Positions 25,175 to 33,256 of a DNA stretch of 64,000 nt are shown one piece after another. Position 1 is the first letter of the stretch, and each line of letters starts with the position of its first letter. The translations under genes were made by a program, and so were the position numbers. The stretch comes from Dyadobacter sp. Leaf189 (GTDB lineage Bacteria > Bacteroidota > Bacteroidia > Cytophagales > Spirosomataceae), in contig NZ_LMPS01000006.1 of assembly GCF_001424405.1 (NCBI RefSeq), positions 62,001-126,000 of the forward strand. The letters run 5' to 3'. The notes beneath the pieces are model-generated. The model was not told the origin of the DNA. It worked only from the letters and a program-made list of their open reading frames with translations, and made no database searches.

Positions 25175-25780
25175 ATGAAAAAGGTATTTATTATTAACGG
25201 CGGGCAACAGTTTGCTCACTCGGGAGGCAGGTTCAACAAGACACTGCTGGAAACAGACCAGACATTTTTTACACCTGAAAACGGCTACGAACTACGTACG
25301 ACGGAAGTCGATCAAGCATATAATCTGGCGGAAGAAGTTGAAAAATACGTTTGGGCAGACCTGATCATTTACCATTTCCCGGTTTGGTGGTTTTCTGTTC
25401 CCCACAAATTAAAGGAGTACATCGACAAGGTTTTCACAGCCGGTCACCGCACCGGAATGTACAGGAGCGACGGGCGCAAGAGCGACAATCCGCAGGTTAA
25501 CTATGGAACAGGCGGCAGTCTGGACGGAAGAAAATACATGGTAACCACCACCTGGAATGCACCCGAGACCGCATTCACACTCCCCGGCGAATTCTTTAAC
25601 GAGACCAGTGTAGACGATGGCGTTTTAATGGGCTTTCACAGGATGAATGCATTCCTGTCCTTGCAGCGGATTAATGGAATGCATTTTCATGATATGGAGA
25701 AGAACGTTACACCCGAGCGGGTTTCAAATTATAAAGAACTGTATCTGAACCACCTGAAAACCACATTGACAAACAACTAG
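25175..25780 (+). CDS. NAD(P)H:quinone oxidoreductase, MdaB-like
   Basis: 201-residue flavodoxin-fold protein. KVFIINGGQQFAHSGGRFNKTL at the N-terminus and YHFPVWWFSVPHKLKEYIDKVFT near 67-89 are characteristic of MdaB, which reduces quinones by two electrons using FAD and NAD(P)H and so avoids semiquinone radicals. C-terminal LSLQRINGMHFHDMEKN also fits. First gene of a three-gene set with an epimerase-like gene (5 bases on) and a YgiN-like monooxygenase. Expression from the promoter at 25146-25153 under the divergent LysR is inferred. Confidence 0.9.
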   Translation: MKKVFIINGGQQFAHSGGRFNKTLLETDQTFFTPENGYELRTTEVDQAYNLAEEVEKYVWADLIIYHFPVWWFSVPHKLKEYIDKVFTAGHRTGMYRSDGRKSDNPQVNYGTGGSLDGRKYMVTTTWNAPETAFTLPGEFFNETSVDDGVLMGFHRMNAFLSLQRINGMHFHDMEKNVTPERVSNYKELYLNHLKTTLTNN

Positions 25781-25784
25781 GTAT

Positions 25785-26678
25785 ATGGACGCGAAAAAAG
25801 TTTTCATTACGGGAATCACGGGATATATTGGCGGCTCGGTTGCCATGAAGTTGAAAGAAACAGGATATCACGTGACCGGACTGGTGCGCAAGCCGGAAGA
25901 TATCGACCGCCTGAATGCGCTGGGACTCGAAGGGGTGTTGGGCAATATACACGACGAGCAACTGCTCAGAAGGTGTATCTCAGGTTCAGATACGGTAATT
26001 CACACGGCCGAATCTGCCGATGATTCATTTGCAGCCGGTCTTTTAGTGGACTTGCTTGCTGGTACCGGAAAAACACTGGTTTTCACCTCAGGCTCCGCTA
26101 TTTTGGGCGGAAAAGAAAAAGGAGAAGCCAATGATTTCAGGTTTACAGAAGATATCCCCTTGCAACCCCAACTGGAAATGGCGTCGCGGGTGCTGGTGAA
26201 CCAGTTTATTCAAAGGGCGGCAACACGCGGGGTGAGGAGCATTGTGATTGTGCCAACAATGGTGTACGGAAAAGGTACCGGTCTCAAAAAAGACAGTATC
26301 CAGCTGCCGGCACTGATCCGCTTTTCAAAGGAAAAAGGGCACGGAGTGTATTTTGGAAAAGGAGCAAACCGGTGGTCTAACCTGCATATTGAAGATCTTG
26401 TGGATTTGTACCTGCTGGCTATGGAGAAAGCAAAACCTGGTTCTATCTATTTTGCAGAAAACGGTTCTGCGACAATCAGGGAGCTTGCAGTAAAGATCAG
26501 CGACGTTTTTCAGCTGGGTGAAGCGCAGTCGGTGTCAGTGGAAGAGGGAACCAAACAATTCGGCGCGATCGGCGCGCATTTTGGTTTTGCATCAAGCAGC
26601 TATTGCAGTGCCGACAAAGCTAGAAAAGAATTGGGCTGGAAACCTGAATTTGCCAATATTATGGACTTTACAAATTAA
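25785..26678 (+). CDS. NAD(P)-dependent epimerase/dehydratase-like protein
   Basis: 297 residues of the extended SDR/NmrA-like fold. The nucleotide motif is ITGITGYIGG (residues 8-17), followed by LVRKPED and an acidic second strand. VFTSGSAILGG near 99 and YGKGTG near 163 mark the later part of the fold. The usual YxxxK active site is not obvious (the region reads EMASRVLVN), so it may bind NADP without classical epimerase chemistry. It is tightly spaced in the quinone-reductase operon. The substrate is unknown. Confidence 0.85.
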   Translation: MDAKKVFITGITGYIGGSVAMKLKETGYHVTGLVRKPEDIDRLNALGLEGVLGNIHDEQLLRRCISGSDTVIHTAESADDSFAAGLLVDLLAGTGKTLVFTSGSAILGGKEKGEANDFRFTEDIPLQPQLEMASRVLVNQFIQRAATRGVRSIVIVPTMVYGKGTGLKKDSIQLPALIRFSKEKGHGVYFGKGANRWSNLHIEDLVDLYLLAMEKAKPGSIYFAENGSATIRELAVKISDVFQLGEAQSVSVEEGTKQFGAIGAHFGFASSSYCSADKARKELGWKPEFANIMDFTN

Positions 26679-26690
26679 CAAATTGAACGT

Positions 26691-26981
26691 ATGTCAATCT
26701 ATTTAACAGCGATAATCAAGAGTAAACCTGAGTTTACAGCAGAGGTAAAAGACATTCTGGAAAAAATGGCCATTGAAACGCGGAAAGAATCTGCGTGTGT
26801 ACTTTACGATCTGCACCAGGGGATTAACGACGAAAACGTGTTTGTTTTTTACGAGATCTGGGAGAACCAGGCTGGTCTTGATAACCACAATCAACAACCT
26901 TACATTAAGGAATTCGTGAGCCGGGCCGATTCCCTGCTCAGCGAAATGCCGACGCTTTACCTGACCCAAAAAGTCGACTAG
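26691..26981 (+). CDS. Antibiotic biosynthesis monooxygenase-domain protein, YgiN-like
   Basis: 96 residues, the size of one ABM ferredoxin-like domain. It has the family pattern of an N-terminal strand (YLTAIIKSKPEF), the acid helix VKDILEKMAIETRKE, then CVLYDLHQGINDENVFVFYEIWEN and a central H-N-Q-Q-P-Y segment. In E. coli, YgiN is a quinol monooxygenase linked to MdaB in a quinone cycle; here the MdaB-like gene is in the same operon. A hairpin follows at 27009-27044. Confidence 0.88.
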   Translation: MSIYLTAIIKSKPEFTAEVKDILEKMAIETRKESACVLYDLHQGINDENVFVFYEIWENQAGLDNHNQQPYIKEFVSRADSLLSEMPTLYLTQKVD

Positions 26982-27008
26982 TCAGCTTTGAAGTTCAATT
27001 CATAATGA

Positions 27009-27044
27009 AAACTCCCGCCGAGCAAATGCATTCGACGGGAGTTT
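27009..27044. terminator. Terminator between YgiN-like gene and PL8 lyase
   Basis: A 9-bp perfect outer stem (aaactcccg / cgggagttt) has two further pairs inside an 18-base loop. A run of Ts follows on each strand, so it can serve both convergent operons. Confidence 0.65.
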
Positions 27045-27054
27045 CCATTATTTA

Positions 27055-29250
27055 TTAAAAATCCTGACTTACACTCTGTCCCGCCATTCCTTCGGCAGGC
27101 AGCTTGAAGTTCAGGAGCGTACTTCCCTTTGAAGTTCCATTACTTACTTTAACAAGACCGAAACTCACACTGAGCACTTTACTTACTTCCAGTTCAAGTG
27201 AGCTCAGCTTCTCAGTAGGGTCCGAAACAGTGATTCGCTGAACTGCATTCCCTCTCGTTTTTACCATGACCATACACGGATCTTTCGCAGTAATCGTGAG
27301 CTGATCGCTGATTTTCTGTGTACCTGCTTTATAAAACACGATCTGCGTAACACCTAATCCTGCATGCTGTACCGCCTGTATTTCGGGACTGTTTGCAAGA
27401 ATGCGCACGGGTAGCTGCTTCCTGTATGCTGCAATCTGCGCTGTTTTCATGCCGGGAACAACAATGTACTCATAGCTCCCACCCGCCGGCTTGCGTCCGT
27501 GATCCAGCCAAACCTTGAACACATCCTGCTTTACCTCTTCGTCGGTAGCCCAGGAATGGTGATTGATCTGCCGCCAGGTACCTGTGGCAGTCACATTGCT
27601 CACGTTCAGCTTCGTTGGCCTGGTAAACAGGTAAGCCACGTCATCGTGCTGTACCCAGTCGGCCGCTTCCAGCTGATGTTCTCCTGTTTTTAAAACAGCT
27701 GTTTGTTGGCCGTCGCTCACAGTTACATTGCCCGCAAGCAGACACTGATTCAGGGTAGTAGCAACCGGGTTATCTGCATCAGAAGTAATGCCAGCACCCA
27801 GACTCACATACTCCCGATCAAAGAAAAACCAGGCTTTTTTCGCTTTCAATGGATCATGTACACTCGCAAAGTCGAATGCGGCTGCACCATAACGCTGGTC
27901 CGTCACGCCGCCCGTGAAATCATTTAAACCAGGTTTGGCGAGCTCTTTCCAATGCGCTACATCAGGCTTTTGTACCACCGTCGTACCCGGAATTTTCTGC
28001 CAGTCCCAAACCGGGAAAATCCCGTCGAACTCTTTGCCGGTCTGTGAAATAAAGTTGCTGCCGTCGCCGTAATGGTGGTTTTTCAAACCCTCCTCATTAT
28101 GCGGCTGCTCCATGTTGGCAGCGCGTTTGCTGTGCATGCGCACCGACACATAATAGTCGGGCCGCTGATGGGTGTAGTAATGCGAATGCCAGAAATAGTG
28201 ATCGCGGGTCAGGTTCGGCTTTACCTCCCCTTTCCTGATCCTGACGATGTTTTCGAGCTCCGCTTTGCGGTAAGAAGTAGCCCGGAGCAGGTTTTCAGCC
28301 AATTCGGGACCGGCCGGTTTCAATGCGCCTTTCCGGCTGATCCCCCGGTTTTCAGCGCCCGGATCAGGGTATCTTCCGTGGATATGCGACTGACAGATCC
28401 CATCCAGGAAGTAGTCAACCAGCAGCTTCATCGGCTCGTCGGGCAGCTTGTATTTCGTGCCTTCGGTTTTCACGGCCCAGTAGGCGAACGCATTTGCGTA
28501 GCCCGTCCCGTAAGCGAGTGTGGAAATCACATTGTCGGTGCGGTGGTGAAAGCTCAGGTCCGGCTTCAAACCGCGGCCCGTCGACACCTTAATTTCCGAA
28601 ACCATCACTTTCATCACATCCGCAAGTACCTGGGGATTACGTTGAAAAAGTGCCTGTCTGGCGCGCATGCCGGCAATCTGAATCAGGTCGCCGCCCGGCC
28701 GTGCGCCGGAAGCTTCCATGTTGGCGCGGCCCGCTATCCTCACGCCCTCTTTCCGCTGGTTTGGAGTAAGGTCCTCGTCAAGTACGAGCAGGATGCTGAT
28801 CATCAGGTTGGGCGTGCCCATTTCATTCCACCACCAGTTTTCACATATAAAATCATTGGCAAACCAGTAATCAAGCGCCTTTGAAATGGTCTTTTTAACT
28901 TCCGGCTTCCCCAGGTAAGGAGATCCCGGCTTCTTGAATGCACGCGCGAGTTCCAGCATATTGTTAAGGTGTACGCTATGCTCAAAGCCGGTGCGGGATA
29001 CATCCGCATAATTAATCCCTGGCCAGGTACCATCCGGTTTTTGTGTTTTGACCAGATCGGCCACATTCGCCGCGTTTACTTCTGGTTTGAGCAAATCGGC
29101 TACCACACGTGCTCTGATTTTTTCAAGGTCCGCGTCGGGCTGACCAGTGCCTGCTTCGACGGGAATGGCTACATTTTCACCGGGCTTACGTAATTGCTGC
29201 GCCATAGCAAGCTGCGTCAGCAACACAAACAGTATCAGGATTTTTTTCAT
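27055..29250 (-). CDS. Polysaccharide lyase family 8 (chondroitin/hyaluronan/xanthan lyase-like)
   Basis: 731 residues with a signal peptide ending AMAQ. PL8 enzymes cleave uronic-acid polysaccharides by beta-elimination. The N-terminal alpha/alpha toroid shows ENWWWNEMGTPNLM (137-150) and SFHHRTDNVISTLAYG (233-248), holding the His-Tyr pair of the PL8 active site. The NEEG..HHYGDG segment near 388 is the family Glu region. The C-terminal half is the large beta-sandwich. Last gene of the leftward operon, 27 bases after the heparinase-like gene. Product specificity (chondroitin, dermatan, hyaluronan or other) cannot be read from sequence; the sulfatases nearby favour a sulfated chain. Confidence 0.9.
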   Translation of the reverse strand: MKKILILFVLLTQLAMAQQLRKPGENVAIPVEAGTGQPDADLEKIRARVVADLLKPEVNAANVADLVKTQKPDGTWPGINYADVSRTGFEHSVHLNNMLELARAFKKPGSPYLGKPEVKKTISKALDYWFANDFICENWWWNEMGTPNLMISILLVLDEDLTPNQRKEGVRIAGRANMEASGARPGGDLIQIAGMRARQALFQRNPQVLADVMKVMVSEIKVSTGRGLKPDLSFHHRTDNVISTLAYGTGYANAFAYWAVKTEGTKYKLPDEPMKLLVDYFLDGICQSHIHGRYPDPGAENRGISRKGALKPAGPELAENLLRATSYRKAELENIVRIRKGEVKPNLTRDHYFWHSHYYTHQRPDYYVSVRMHSKRAANMEQPHNEEGLKNHHYGDGSNFISQTGKEFDGIFPVWDWQKIPGTTVVQKPDVAHWKELAKPGLNDFTGGVTDQRYGAAAFDFASVHDPLKAKKAWFFFDREYVSLGAGITSDADNPVATTLNQCLLAGNVTVSDGQQTAVLKTGEHQLEAADWVQHDDVAYLFTRPTKLNVSNVTATGTWRQINHHSWATDEEVKQDVFKVWLDHGRKPAGGSYEYIVVPGMKTAQIAAYRKQLPVRILANSPEIQAVQHAGLGVTQIVFYKAGTQKISDQLTITAKDPCMVMVKTRGNAVQRITVSDPTEKLSSLELEVSKVLSVSFGLVKVSNGTSKGSTLLNFKLPAEGMAGQSVSQDF

Positions 29251-29277
29251 AGGGTTCAGGATGTGACCGGAAGCATT

Positions 29278-31143
29278 TTACTTCCAGTCTGCAAGTGGCT
29301 TTATTTTCGGCAGTTTGTTTGACGGCGCAAAAACCGCATTGAAACTGGTGGAGGAGTTGGCAGGCAAGCTTACCTCAAAACCTACAAACTGCGTATCGGG
29401 ATTTGGCGCGTCGTAATCGTGGCCCGGCGTGGTTGACCAGGTTTTGATTTCAATTTCGGATTTGGTATCAAATACAAGGAGCATTTTCTTACCGTTTCGG
29501 GACAACTCCACCGTTTTACCATCCACTATTTTCACGGTTGCGGGAGTCAGCAGGTTCCAGCGCATTTTAGCTGCCTTTTCACCCGTTTTTACCTCGTCGC
29601 GGATCACCACCGATTGCCCGTCACGGATCGCAATCCCGCGTTTTGCAGCAGCTACCTGGCCTTTGTACATATCTGAAAGATCCGTAATAGCCCACATCGC
29701 CGACTTATCATCTGACCACGAATCGATTTTCGCGTAGCCTTTTGCATTCATCAGCTGGCCGTCAAATGTCAGGGTATTATGGGCAAAATTGTTGAGCCGA
29801 AAAACTTCCCAGCGCTGCGAGTTCTGCGTCCGGTTCCAGAGATCCACTCCCTTCGATTCCAGCGAATTATAATCCTGCATTCCAAAATCCATTGCCCAGC
29901 GCTCGCCCTGCGCGTCTATCACGAAAGAACCCACATCCATATGCGCGTGGTTTACCGAAGGTGAGCCCGTTTTAACCCCGACGAAAATCGCATTCGGATC
30001 TTCCCAGGAAGTTCGCATCAATGCAACCGGCGAAGGCCCCTGCCCTACCCATTGCTTTTTCGCAGGCGGCTTCACTGCATCCAGGTCGGTCTTGGCACCC
30101 CACACCAGCAATGCAGGCAGAATTCGGTTGCGAACGTTGTTTGCGCTTCTATCTGAAAGCAGCTTCTTCTGGGTCCATAGCAGCGACGGATCGCCAGTTT
30201 TCTCAGCATACCAGAACATGGCGGGACTTAAACCTTCTTTCAGCCCGCTATCGCCCCAGTTGTGCGCAAGGCCACTGGGACCTACCAGGTTTTGAAAAAA
30301 ACCGCCTGTTTTCAAAAAGCCGGGTGACTGCGCCAGTCCGAAGTCCGTACCCAATGCCTTTTCCACTGCACTGATAAATAGTACATTAAAGCTAGTTCCA
30401 TAGCCCCAGTAGCTGAATCCCTCGGGATAGGTGCCGTCGGGCTCATACGAAGGCACCATTGCTTTTGGGATGGAAGCAACGGCGCGCGAGATCATTTTGG
30501 CGGCAAGTTCCGGTTCGCTTTCCGCCACAGCCAATGCACCGAAAGTGATACCCGCATTGCATACCTGGTTCCAGTTGTGCTCCGCATTCAGGAAATTACT
30601 ATACCGTTTTTCATTTGAGGGCTCGATACCTTTTTTCACGATTGCTTCTCTGATCTTACCTCTCGATTCCTCCGAAAGTCCGTCGAAGAGCCAGTCGTAA
30701 CCGATCGCCATCGCCATTGTCATTTCCGCCACATCCAGAAAGTGGGTCGGGTTCCAGTCTTCAAACGCGGCTACTGCCAGCATTTCCTTTTCCGCGCGGC
30801 GGAGGTACTTCTCGTCTTTCGTGGTCCGGTAAGCGTAGGATAATTGAAAAACACGGCGCAAGCATTCGCGCGATTTGTCGAGGAGCCGCTTCCCTATTTT
30901 GATGCGCTCCACCGGCGCTATGTCCAGCATCTTGTCGCATTCAGCCAGGATTTCCTTATGAATTGCGTCCCATTCCGGGTGCTTCCGGATCTGTGACAAA
31001 ACAGCCTGCTCCTCTCCTTTCAGCAAAAGCAGCCTCGGATGTTCCGCATTAAGCGATTTAAGTACATCCGGATTAGATTGGCCAAATCCGGAAATGGCGT
31101 GAAAACTCAGCACAATGCCGAGCAGTACAAAAAACTTTTTCAT
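29278..31143 (-). CDS. Heparinase II/III-family polysaccharide lyase
   Basis: 621 residues from the ATG at 31143, which gives a signal peptide ending GFGQ. The upstream in-frame extension overlaps the preceding gene. The N-terminal helical toroid contains FLNAEHNWNQVCNAG near 203 and EPDGTYPEGFSYWGYG near 256. The C-terminal heparinase-II/III beta domain starts near 385 with VNHAHMDVGSFVIDAQGERWAMDFG. His and Tyr residues in these motifs are the usual catalytic candidates. The subfamily (PL12, PL33 or other) is not resolved. It starts two bases after the stop of a truncated alginate-lyase-like gene and precedes PL8 in the operon. Confidence 0.9.
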   Translation of the reverse strand: MKKFFVLLGIVLSFHAISGFGQSNPDVLKSLNAEHPRLLLLKGEEQAVLSQIRKHPEWDAIHKEILAECDKMLDIAPVERIKIGKRLLDKSRECLRRVFQLSYAYRTTKDEKYLRRAEKEMLAVAAFEDWNPTHFLDVAEMTMAMAIGYDWLFDGLSEESRGKIREAIVKKGIEPSNEKRYSNFLNAEHNWNQVCNAGITFGALAVAESEPELAAKMISRAVASIPKAMVPSYEPDGTYPEGFSYWGYGTSFNVLFISAVEKALGTDFGLAQSPGFLKTGGFFQNLVGPSGLAHNWGDSGLKEGLSPAMFWYAEKTGDPSLLWTQKKLLSDRSANNVRNRILPALLVWGAKTDLDAVKPPAKKQWVGQGPSPVALMRTSWEDPNAIFVGVKTGSPSVNHAHMDVGSFVIDAQGERWAMDFGMQDYNSLESKGVDLWNRTQNSQRWEVFRLNNFAHNTLTFDGQLMNAKGYAKIDSWSDDKSAMWAITDLSDMYKGQVAAAKRGIAIRDGQSVVIRDEVKTGEKAAKMRWNLLTPATVKIVDGKTVELSRNGKKMLLVFDTKSEIEIKTWSTTPGHDYDAPNPDTQFVGFEVSLPANSSTSFNAVFAPSNKLPKIKPLADWK

Positions 31144-31145
31144 AA

Positions 31146-31712
31146 TCAGAGATTGGTGTTTGTGAGGAGAAAGAGACTGTCTGAATAACGCTGATTTCCC
31201 GTGTAGTACCACGCCAGCGAAAGCCGGAATACATCGCGACAGAGGCTTCCGTGATAGTCTGCGTCTTTGATACTAAACCGCTCAGGGTTCACCTGACCAT
31301 CTTTACGAATGTAAGGAAGGCCGTCGGACCTGGTGGAATCAGGCCACCAGTACGGACCCACGCTCATGTAATCGTGCTTGTCGCCGCTGGGAGGTATTTT
31401 ACTTTTGTAAGTAACTGAATAAGGCCCCGACTTCAATGCTTTGTCGGCCAGGACAATTAAGTCCTGCAATGCTTTTTGAAGCTCTTTATCCCCTTTCCGT
31501 ATTCTGTCTTTTGAAGCTTTCAGATAGGCGGGGCGGACAAGAAAAGTCTGGACCGGAGCAGATGCATCGGGTGCTCTTTCCTGAGCGTGGATTGTTGTTT
31601 TGGCTAAATGCGGAGAAAGGCTTGCGGGAATGGTATTCGATTTGGCAACAATGGGAAAACACAATGCCAAACCGGTGGCCATCTGGACAGCCAGTGCAAT
31701 GTTCTTCATCAT
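31146..31712 (-). pseudogene. Truncated alginate-lyase-superfamily protein (N-terminal half only)
   Basis: 188 codons. After a signal-like start, residues 55-185 match the first helices of the alginate lyase (PF05426-type) toroid: VRPAYLKASKDRI, KSKIPPSGDKHDYMSVGPYWWPD and a DADYHGSLCRDVFRLSLAWYYTGN helix. Homologues run on for about 200 more residues with a MNPNxN-type motif. Here the frame ends at TGA (31148-31146) right after RYSDSLFLL. The remainder is not present in another frame, because the heparinase ATG follows two bases later. This suggests a deletion that fused the remnant to the heparinase gene. It could still yield a short secreted protein. Confidence 0.75.
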
Positions 31713-31746
31713 TAAGGGTGTTAGGAAGTGACTTGAAATGCATTAC

Positions 31747-31779
31747 TCCCGCAGGTTGCATAGTTTACAACCTGCGGGA
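31747..31779. repeat. Hairpin between the lipoprotein and lyase genes of the leftward operon
   Basis: A perfect 12-bp stem (tcccgcaggttg / caacctgcggga) with a 9-base loop lies in the 92-base gap after the DUF4466-like gene. No T-tract follows on the minus strand, so partial termination, RNA processing or 3'-end protection of the upstream susCD message are more likely than full termination. Confidence 0.6.
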
Positions 31780-31804
31780 AATGCCGGCAGCAGGTTCAGC
31801 AATG

Positions 31805-32788
31805 CTACTTCATCATGTAGCGCTTGATGCTGATCTTTGCGCTTTTGGTATTGTTGTTAACCGAATTGATGTACACGTAAGCCCGGTACTTTCCGTCTTG
31901 TGTCTCCACCCACACGCCGGCCTCTGAACGGAGGTTAATGGCATAGTCGGGAGCAGAAGCGATATCCAGCTTTTGAAAATCAAGATCGTCGATGTACACA
32001 CCATACTGCAATCTTGCCAAATGGAAATCGCGCAGGTTCCAGACTTTCTGCACCCTGGAAGAGCGGGTTGCGCCGGCCGGCAGGTTCACGCCCGGCAGGT
32101 AGGTTTTGGCAGAAGGAGAAACCAGTCCGTGTGAAAAAGTAATGTTCGGAATGGTACGGTACAGGTACACCAGGTCGATCTTCGATGCATTGGCAGCGGC
32201 ATCGGCAAGATTGTAAACCGCCATATCTTCGATCGAAATGTATGCTTTGGTACTGTCAGTTACGTCGAGGTCGAGTACCATATCCATCTCGGCGATCTTG
32301 TAAGGTCCCATTGAATAGGTAACCGATTGTCCGTTGCTAGCCTGAGCTGAAAATTTAAAAGAAACCTCCTTGCCGCGTGCGGTTGTCGGAATGCGGTAAA
32401 AGTACCTGAGCGTGGCTGCCGAGGTATCTTTGGTGAATGTCACGGTCGTTCTGCCGCCGCTGTTCACCGACTTGCTTCCTACCTCAATGCCCACATCTTC
32501 ACCGCTCCCGTTGGTATAAAAAGAGCGGTTTTCCAGGTAAGTAGCCTCGCCTCCTGCAACGGTAGCTTCCACTTCGGCAGAAACCAGCTTGCCCATTGAC
32601 TTGGGAAGCGCCATTGCATAGGCAAACTCAATATTCATCCCGACCAGGTTCGGGCCGATCGTTCTTTTGATCACATCGTTTTGAAGTTCCTGTTTGAGCG
32701 TCGGAATCGCATATTCCTCCTCTTCACAGGAAGAAAGGGAAACCAACCCGATCAAAACAAGAAAGTAATACAAATAGGTATGTCTCAT
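31805..32788 (-). CDS. PUL-associated lipoprotein, DUF4466-like
   Basis: 327 residues with a lipobox LSSC (Cys20) followed by EEEE. The acidic residues just after the Cys suit lipoprotein export to the Bacteroidetes cell surface. The mature part is beta-rich, with PNLVGMNIEFAYAMALP near 47, VEATVAGGEATYLE and a C-terminal barrel-like segment. The opening resembles DUF4466 proteins found beside SusCD, but this assignment is from memory and unverified. It lies 18 bases after another small lipoprotein gene. Likely a surface glycan-binding protein. Confidence 0.75.
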   Translation of the reverse strand: MRHTYLYYFLVLIGLVSLSSCEEEEYAIPTLKQELQNDVIKRTIGPNLVGMNIEFAYAMALPKSMGKLVSAEVEATVAGGEATYLENRSFYTNGSGEDVGIEVGSKSVNSGGRTTVTFTKDTSAATLRYFYRIPTTARGKEVSFKFSAQASNGQSVTYSMGPYKIAEMDMVLDLDVTDSTKAYISIEDMAVYNLADAAANASKIDLVYLYRTIPNITFSHGLVSPSAKTYLPGVNLPAGATRSSRVQKVWNLRDFHLARLQYGVYIDDLDFQKLDIASAPDYAINLRSEAGVWVETQDGKYRAYVYINSVNNNTKSAKISIKRYMMK

Positions 32789-32806
32789 GATCTTGTTGTT
32801 TAAGGG

Positions 32807-33214
32807 TTAGGGGGTTTGCACGGTCAGGTTAACAGTATAGGTCTTCCTGACTTTGCGGTTGCCCGACACAACGGTATACTGCTTTGGTTTCGAGAGATCA
32901 GAAAAGTCTTCTTTTCCGGTGATCTTCGGATCCAGCTTTGCGTCGGTCACCAGGGAGAATTGCGGATACAGATTTTTAAGGTCAGTTCCGTAAAATACTT
33001 TCACATTGATCGTCTGCGCAGTCGTGTCGATCACGGGATTTTCTACCCTTACGGTCTGGAAATCGGGGCCGAGCAGCTCGAAATTACTGACATAGCATTG
33101 GCTGCGGCCGGTGATCAGCAAGCCATCTTCATCCACGGGAAAATCTTCTTTGCAGGAAACCAGCATGCTGACGGTCAGCATCATTGCCGCGATCCATTTT
33201 ATATTTTTTAGCAT
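32807..33214 (-). CDS. Small PUL lipoprotein, DUF5018-like
   Basis: 135 residues. The lipobox MLVSC (Cys21) is followed by KEDFPVDEDG. The rest is a single beta-sandwich repeat with TAQTINVKVFYGTDLKNLYPQFSLVTDAK (split around residues 66-92) and a terminal KTYTVNLTVQ. This pattern of T-x-V-x-Y-x-D-L-x-L-P resembles DUF5018/pkd-like modules of Bacteroidetes surface proteins. It sits 42 bases after susD. Possibly a glycan-binding or structural accessory of the SusCD complex; unverified. Confidence 0.75.
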   Translation of the reverse strand: MLKNIKWIAAMMLTVSMLVSCKEDFPVDEDGLLITGRSQCYVSNFELLGPDFQTVRVENPVIDTTAQTINVKVFYGTDLKNLYPQFSLVTDAKLDPKITGKEDFSDLSKPKQYTVVSGNRKVRKTYTVNLTVQTP

Positions 33215-33256
33215 TGGAATAGATATTAATGTTTTAACAAATCAGCCTGTAACTCC

